The notes under the pieces: model-generated
What the model saw: the letters and a program-made list of their open reading frames with translations, nothing else
Told to the model about the DNA's origin: nothing
The model's database searches: none
Translations under genes and position numbers: made by a program
Assembly: GCA_018383195.1 (NCBI GenBank)
Contig: JAGZOP010000002.1
Coordinates: forward strand, 65,216 to 129,215
Length of the DNA stretch: 64,000 nucleotides
Reading direction: 5' to 3'
From: Clostridiaceae bacterium
Lineage (GTDB): Bacteria; Bacillota; Clostridia; Oscillospirales; Butyricicoccaceae
In this document: in pieces, positions 60,533 to 64,000 of the stretch
Position numbering within the stretch: position 1 is the stretch's first letter
How the letters are laid out: each line of letters begins with the position of its first letter

Positions 60533-60584
60533 CGCCGCTCCCAGCGGCGGGCGGTTATCCTCCCCATCCTACAAGGAGGGGAGG
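60533..60584 (+). promoter_or_regulatory. Structured 5' leader that hides a ribosome-binding sequence
   Basis: Two hairpins in the predicted leader. The first is CGCCGCT/AGCGGCG (60533-60549). The second pairs CCTCCCC (60559-60565) and TCCT with AGGA and GGGGAGG (60578-60584) across an ACA loop, about 11 bp with one bulge. It buries an AGGAGGGGAGG Shine-Dalgarno-like stretch. Such occlusion is common in type I toxin mRNAs. Confidence 0.6.
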
Positions 60585-60624
60585 TGCGCGAATCCCCAAT
60601 CCAATCGAAAGGGGATGAGCGCTT

Positions 60625-60699
60625 TTGTGGAAAAAGATTCTTCGAATCCTGATCTGTGCGGCTTTCTGGCTGTGCATGTTCTACATAAAAGCAAAATGA
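60625..60699 (+). CDS. 24-residue hydrophobic peptide, candidate type I toxin
   Basis: The frame starts at a TTG (60625) after AAAGGGGATG and ends with TGA at 60697-60699. It encodes a basic N-terminus (MWKKILR), a single membrane-spanning stretch (ILICAAFWLCMFYI) and a basic end (KAK). This is the architecture of small membrane-damaging type I toxins (Fst/TxpA/BsrG-like), but I do not recognise the sequence as a named family. A competing ATG frame (60614) is hydrophilic and lacks a spaced ribosome site. Support comes mainly from the surrounding module: own promoter, terminator and an antisense promoter. Confidence 0.5.
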   Translation: MWKKILRILICAAFWLCMFYIKAK

Positions 60700-60773
60700 C
60701 CGCCGAGCCTGGAAACTTGCGGTCATTTGACTAAACTCTGAGGGCTAACCGTCTACCGGCAGCGCCTCTATCT
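60690..60773 (-). ncRNA. Predicted antisense RNA antitoxin
   Basis: Runs from the minus-strand promoter at 60808-60780 to the hairpin pairing 60694-60703 with 60719-60728, which on this strand is followed by TTTTGCTTTT. The roughly 85-nt RNA would be fully complementary to the 3' part of the toxin-like mRNA, including its last codons. Confidence 0.55.
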
Positions 60774-60779
60774 GCTTAG

Positions 60780-60808
60780 AGTATACCTCGGCGCTCCGTC
60801 TTTGTCAA
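60780..60808 (-). promoter_or_regulatory. Promoter of the antisense RNA
   Basis: TTGACA (60808-60803), 17 bp, TATACT (60785-60780) on the minus strand. The -35 lies inside the terminator of the opposing mRNA. Confidence 0.8.
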
Positions 60809-60820
60809 GACGGAGCGTTT
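60792..60820 (+). terminator. Terminator of the toxin-like mRNA
   Basis: A perfect 11-bp stem, CGCTCCGTCTT with AAGACGGAGCG, around TGTC, then TTT. Confidence 0.8.
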
Positions 60821-60821
60821 C

Positions 60822-60932
60822 TAAACAGTAGGTGGAACACGCCCGAACCTATGGGAGACTATGTAAGACCTCGTTAGTGCAGACTACAGTCAACGAACTG
60901 AGATTCCTTAGCTTTAGCTGTGGGGATTCTCA
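60822..60932 (+). mobile_element. Right-end remnant of an IS200/IS605-type (TnpB/omega-RNA) element
   Basis: The stretch containing GTAGGTGGAACACGCC, TATGGGAGACTATGTAAGACC and the final imperfect hairpin CCTTAGCTTTAGCTGTGG before GGATTCTCAAC resembles the 3' end of tnpB and its terminal palindrome in Firmicute IS605-family elements. No transposase frame remains. Recognition is from memory of the family's ends, so it is tentative. Confidence 0.45.
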
Positions 60933-60976
60933 ACACATTCTAAGTTAGAAAATATATATTACCCCCTCTTTTTTTA

Positions 60977-61004
60977 TTGACTATGTGCCTATTCATAGTA
61001 TAAT
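60977..61004 (+). promoter_or_regulatory. Promoter of the IdeS-like surface protein gene
   Basis: TTGACT (60977-60982), 16 bp, TATAAT (60999-61004). A leader of about 90 nt follows with AGGAG five bases before the ATG. The AT-rich stretch 60,933-60,976 shows nothing else. Confidence 0.78.
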
Positions 61005-61102
61005 AAATTAGATTCATGTAATCTCGGTTTCTTTCATCTTGCTTTTAGATTCAGATCCGACACCATTACATGTTATCAAAGCAAAAGAAATAGGAGAAAG
61101 AT

Positions 61103-64000
61103 ATGGATTATCGCATGTGTTGGATTTTTCCTTTGCGAAGGAGAATACTCTCTGCCACTATGGCAGTCGCTGTAACTTTGCAATTAGGATTGCCATCAGC
61201 TTTCGCTGTAGGCTCTGATTATTCCCCCTCGAAAATCATCAACGAAAAAAATGTTGTCACACAGTATGTTAATCAAGAGGATGGAACAACAAAAACTATT
61301 TACTGGACTCAAGGCGTGACTCCGCCGAAAATGGGTGGAGAATACAGCGACTTCAGACGTACCGAAACTTCTGTTGGCGGGAAAACGTATGTAGAATATA
61401 TTGCTCCTTTTGTCGCAGGCAATGGTTGGTTCGACACCAATAAATCAATAAGTCTTGAATATGATGCGAACCTGTGCTTTTCTGCAGCAGCTACTAATAC
61501 TTTGCATTGGTGGTTGAATCAAAACGAAAACTATATTGAGCAATATCTCCAAAAGAACCCTGATCAGACCGAGAGACTGAACCCCTTACTCGTCCATAAT
61601 CAGGGACAAACCGGAAGTCCCATCTACAAAATTTTTGTGGATCAGTTTGCAAAGCGTCAGGAAGGCTATTGGCCAGATATCCTACAAGATCAGTTCCTTA
61701 ATGGGTATAAACCAAAAGCCAATGGTGGCGTCAACGATGAGGAATGGGATGGTCCACAGTTAATTGAACAGGGACCTGACAAAAATGGTGGGTTCTTCTA
61801 TGATGTACTGAAAGCAAAGCGTTTGACACGACGCAGTTATTATGACTCTGGCTATGATCTGATTAGTAAAGAACTAAAAGAGCATATGCAAAATGGAGAA
61901 ATCGTACTTCTCTCCTACTCTATGGGACCGGCAAAATCTCATGTTGTCACCGTTTGGGGCGTAGAATATGATCAAAGCGGGAGGCTCAGCGCAGTATATA
62001 TTGCGGATTCTGATGACGAACCGAATCCTACACACGGTATGATGCGTTACGGCGTTTATCGCAGCAATAGAGGACAGGCGATTCTGTCTAACCGAACAGA
62101 CGGCAGCGGCACAACAGCCGTTGAGAGCTTACAATTTCTTGAACTGGGCGACAAACAGTGGAAGCAATATCTCGGCATCGAACAGAAAAGTTTGCATCTT
62201 AAATGGGGCAAAACAAAATTCACATACGATGGAGCAGAACATTGCCCGACTGTTAGTGCAGATGGCATTCAAATTGGTGATGATGTTCAGCTGAATGTAA
62301 CTGGCGCTGCAAGTCATACCGGCACACACACAGCTACCGTGACACTCGATGGAGCAGATGCAGCAAAGTATGAAATTTCCGGCTCAAAGTCCATTCAATA
62401 CACGATTCTTCCTGCGTCTCCCACGGTGCAGTTCACTGCAAAAGTGCAAGGAAACATTATAGACTTGCATGCTGTTGTATCCGGACTGGCTGATGACATC
62501 CTCCCTGGTAATGTAGAATTCAAAATGGACGGAAGCACTATAGACAGTGATGAATTACATGACAACGCAGCTTCCAGTCTGTATTCTGTATCTGAAGCGG
62601 GCACACATGTATTTACCGCAACATATATTCCATCCGGAAATAGTAACTATAGTGAATCCACCAGTGCACCGCAAACAGTTGATGTATCGAAACAAAATCA
62701 AAACCCTTTGACGATTGATTCAGTTGGCGCAAAGGTGTATGGAGATGCACCATTTAATTTGACTGTGTCTGGCGGAAGCACCAATGGTAAGGTAACCTAC
62801 ACCAGCAGTAATCCCTCTGTAATCCGAATCGATGACAATGCGGCCACCATCTGTGGTGCGGGAACTTCTTCTATCACAGCTACTATGGCTGGTGATGACA
62901 CCTATAACAGTGTAACCGCAACACTAGATGTTACAGTGAACAAAGCTCCGGCTCCTCAAATCAATTATCCCACTGCATCTTCCATCACCTATGGACAGAA
63001 ACTGAGTTCAAGTATCCTCAGTGGTGGTAGCACTGAATTTGGAAGCTTTGTATGGGAAAACCCCGATAGCGTGCTCGATACCGGTATGTCCAATGCAACT
63101 GTTTGCTTTACTCCCAATGCTGAAACAATTAAAAACTACTCGGACATTGTGACGAAGTCCCATAGTGTAAATATTCAGGTTGAGAAAGTAAAACCGTCTG
63201 TCACCGTGCGGGCAGAGAGTTTGAAAGTTGAAGATGGAAAACACACCATTCTACTGTCTGCTTCGGTCACCAATGTAGGACTTGGCGATATCCCTTCTGG
63301 TCATATATCGTTCTATAATTGCACAAATGATGACAATATAGAGATTGGTTCTAAAACCGAACTTCAAGCTGGCGGAGCGTTTCAATCCTGGAATAACGTC
63401 GCAGAGGAACGCTATTGTATCAGAGTAGCATATGACGGTGACAGCAACTATAAACCCGTAGAAACCGAAACTGAAATTGACCTGCGAAAAGTATATGCGA
63501 TTACACTCTCTACAAACGGTCACGGTCGCGCCGAGGCCACTTTCGATCAGGCAACCGCCGGAACGCTCATTACGCTAAAAGCAATTCCTGACAGCGGATA
63601 CCAGTTCAAAGAGTGGGAAATTCTTTACGGTGATATTCAGGTGAACAATTCTCAGTTCACCATGCCAGCTAAGGATGTTTCTGTCAAAGCTATTTTCGAA
63701 AATGTACAGACACCCGGAGGTGGCGGTGGCTCAATCGGTGGCGGTGGCGGTGGAGGCGGCGGTGGAGCCTCTGGCAATACCGAACCCCAAGACAAGCCAA
63801 CTACACCCGAACCCACTCCCCCTCAGACGCCCTCCTTTTCTGACGTTCCAAACACTTCTTATTATGCAGATGCTGTAAAGTGGGCAACGGAAAAAGGAAT
63901 TACCTCCGGCGTGACCGATACGCTGTTTGCGCCGAATGCTTCCTGCACCCGTGCACAGATGGTAACTTTCCTGTGGCGTGCAAACGGTTCGCCGGTTGTA
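61103..64000 (+). CDS. IdeS/Mac-like cysteine protease with Ig-like repeats and SLH anchor (partial, runs off the window)
   Basis: 966 residues are visible and no stop is reached. A signal peptide (RRR, hydrophobic core, cleavage near ALA-type site after Ala35) precedes a peptidase C66 domain (about 50-330). That domain matches IdeS block for block: WTQGVTPP, AGNGWFD with Lys114, LCFSAAATNTLHWW with Cys125, WPDILQDQFLNGY, SHVVTVWG with His280, and IADSDDE with Asp302 and Asp304. These correspond to Lys84, Cys94, His262, Asp284 and Asp286 of IdeS; the His-Asp spacing (22) is identical. Downstream lie MBG/Ig-like repeats (about 365-795), an InlB-like repeat (about 798-868, ending FTMPAKDVSVKAIFE), a poly-Gly/Pro-Thr linker (870-910) and an S-layer-homology domain (FSDVPNTSYYADAVKWA, from about 912). 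It should be a secreted, wall-anchored protease. IgG or another immunoglobulin is the obvious candidate substrate, unproven. Base composition looks AT-richer than the core genes. Confidence 0.85.
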   Translation, partial: MDYRMCWIFPLRRRILSATMAVAVTLQLGLPSAFAVGSDYSPSKIINEKNVVTQYVNQEDGTTKTIYWTQGVTPPKMGGEYSDFRRTETSVGGKTYVEYIAPFVAGNGWFDTNKSISLEYDANLCFSAAATNTLHWWLNQNENYIEQYLQKNPDQTERLNPLLVHNQGQTGSPIYKIFVDQFAKRQEGYWPDILQDQFLNGYKPKANGGVNDEEWDGPQLIEQGPDKNGGFFYDVLKAKRLTRRSYYDSGYDLISKELKEHMQNGEIVLLSYSMGPAKSHVVTVWGVEYDQSGRLSAVYIADSDDEPNPTHGMMRYGVYRSNRGQAILSNRTDGSGTTAVESLQFLELGDKQWKQYLGIEQKSLHLKWGKTKFTYDGAEHCPTVSADGIQIGDDVQLNVTGAASHTGTHTATVTLDGADAAKYEISGSKSIQYTILPASPTVQFTAKVQGNIIDLHAVVSGLADDILPGNVEFKMDGSTIDSDELHDNAASSLYSVSEAGTHVFTATYIPSGNSNYSESTSAPQTVDVSKQNQNPLTIDSVGAKVYGDAPFNLTVSGGSTNGKVTYTSSNPSVIRIDDNAATICGAGTSSITATMAGDDTYNSVTATLDVTVNKAPAPQINYPTASSITYGQKLSSSILSGGSTEFGSFVWENPDSVLDTGMSNATVCFTPNAETIKNYSDIVTKSHSVNIQVEKVKPSVTVRAESLKVEDGKHTILLSASVTNVGLGDIPSGHISFYNCTNDDNIEIGSKTELQAGGAFQSWNNVAEERYCIRVAYDGDSNYKPVETETEIDLRKVYAITLSTNGHGRAEATFDQATAGTLITLKAIPDSGYQFKEWEILYGDIQVNNSQFTMPAKDVSVKAIFENVQTPGGGGGSIGGGGGGGGGGASGNTEPQDKPTTPEPTPPQTPSFSDVPNTSYYADAVKWATEKGITSGVTDTLFAPNASCTRAQMVTFLWRANGSPVV

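Larger units (their letters stand above)
54783..60932. mobile_element. Decayed prophage/integrative element region
   Basis: It starts at the serine recombinase and includes phage tail genes, truncated ORFs on both strands, a toxin-antitoxin candidate and an IS end. The left boundary is taken at the recombinase/Cys-rich gene overlap. The right boundary is not known; no direct repeat of the left junction was found within the window, so the element may extend into or past the surface-protease gene. Lysis, packaging, replication and most structural genes are missing. Confidence 0.65.

Noticed and set aside
60211..60726. 171-codon minus-strand frame over the toxin module
   Set aside because: It covers promoters, hairpins and a phage remnant on the other strand, and its translation is not protein-like.
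63715..63775. GGC/GGT repeats considered as a DNA repeat array
   Set aside because: They are glycine codons of an in-frame linker in the surface protein, not an independent repeat or CRISPR.
54783..64000. Search for a DGR template repeat or reverse transcriptase near the variable-looking tail gene
   Set aside because: No near-copy of 59482-59621 and no RT motif was found by reading; the DGR itself is therefore not claimed.
1..64000. CRISPR arrays, tRNA or rRNA genes
   Set aside because: No regularly spaced repeats, cloverleaf-type sequences or rRNA-like stretches were seen.

Overview
The window reads as chromosome of an anaerobic Gram-positive bacterium of the class Clostridia, most likely a gut Oscillospirales/Ruminococcaceae-type organism. 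The evidence is the gene content and order: T-box leaders in front of valS and thrS, a CIRCE-controlled htpG, electron-bifurcating NfnAB, rubrerythrin, DUF4317, DUF5685, DUF3343 and DUF815 proteins, an archaeal-type ProRS, a ThrRS without its TGS domain, and the cdaA-cdaR and yicC-remA-gmk-rpoZ clusters. No rRNA, tRNA or CRISPR array was seen.

Positions 1-44,000 are ordinary core genome, mostly on the minus strand. In order: folC, a small hypothetical gene and valS with its T-box; DUF4317 on the plus strand; nfnAB; an amidase; nrdR; a TIM-barrel isomerase; secDF; purB; an aminotransferase. A very long minus-strand operon follows (about 32.9 to 16.1 kb): DUF5685, a J-domain protein, a membrane protein, yicC, remA, gmk, rpoZ, coaBC, priA, def, fmt, a YugP-like protease, rsmB, rlmN, prpC, prkC, rsgA and thiN. 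It links nucleotide and CoA supply, translation initiation, RNA methylation and the PASTA kinase/phosphatase pair. Upstream is a c-di-AMP operon (cdaA, cdaR, an FAD oxidoreductase, an RseC-like protein), then a cysteine-desulfurase/DUF3343 pair, DUF815, NfeD with an SPFH protein, an MscS channel and proS.

Positions 44,000-54,800 hold thrS with its T-box, small membrane and VOC proteins, an AI-2E family permease, htpG, a lipid kinase, DUF1540, rubrerythrin (with a perfect 29-bp palindrome at its promoter), a methyltransferase and a cysteine-rich protein.

From about 54,780 rightwards the character changes. A large serine recombinase overlaps the first codons of the cysteine-rich gene, which suggests an integration boundary. 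Beyond it lie pieces of a decayed prophage: a tiny ferredoxin-thioredoxin-reductase-like protein, a truncated structural protein, a tail fibre, and a tail protein whose C-terminus looks like a diversity-generating-retroelement variable region although no reverse transcriptase or template is visible. Two duplicated small proteins and a truncated ORF follow. Next come a compact candidate type I toxin-antitoxin module (24-residue hydrophobic peptide plus antisense RNA) and the apparent end of an IS200/IS605-type element.

The window ends inside a large secreted protein (61,103 to beyond 64,000) with no stop codon in the window. Its N-terminal domain aligns by eye with the IdeS/Mac immunoglobulin-cleaving cysteine proteases, including all the active-site residues. 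It is followed by Ig-like/MBG repeats, an InlB-like repeat, a glycine linker and the start of an S-layer-homology anchor. This is the most interesting object in the window.
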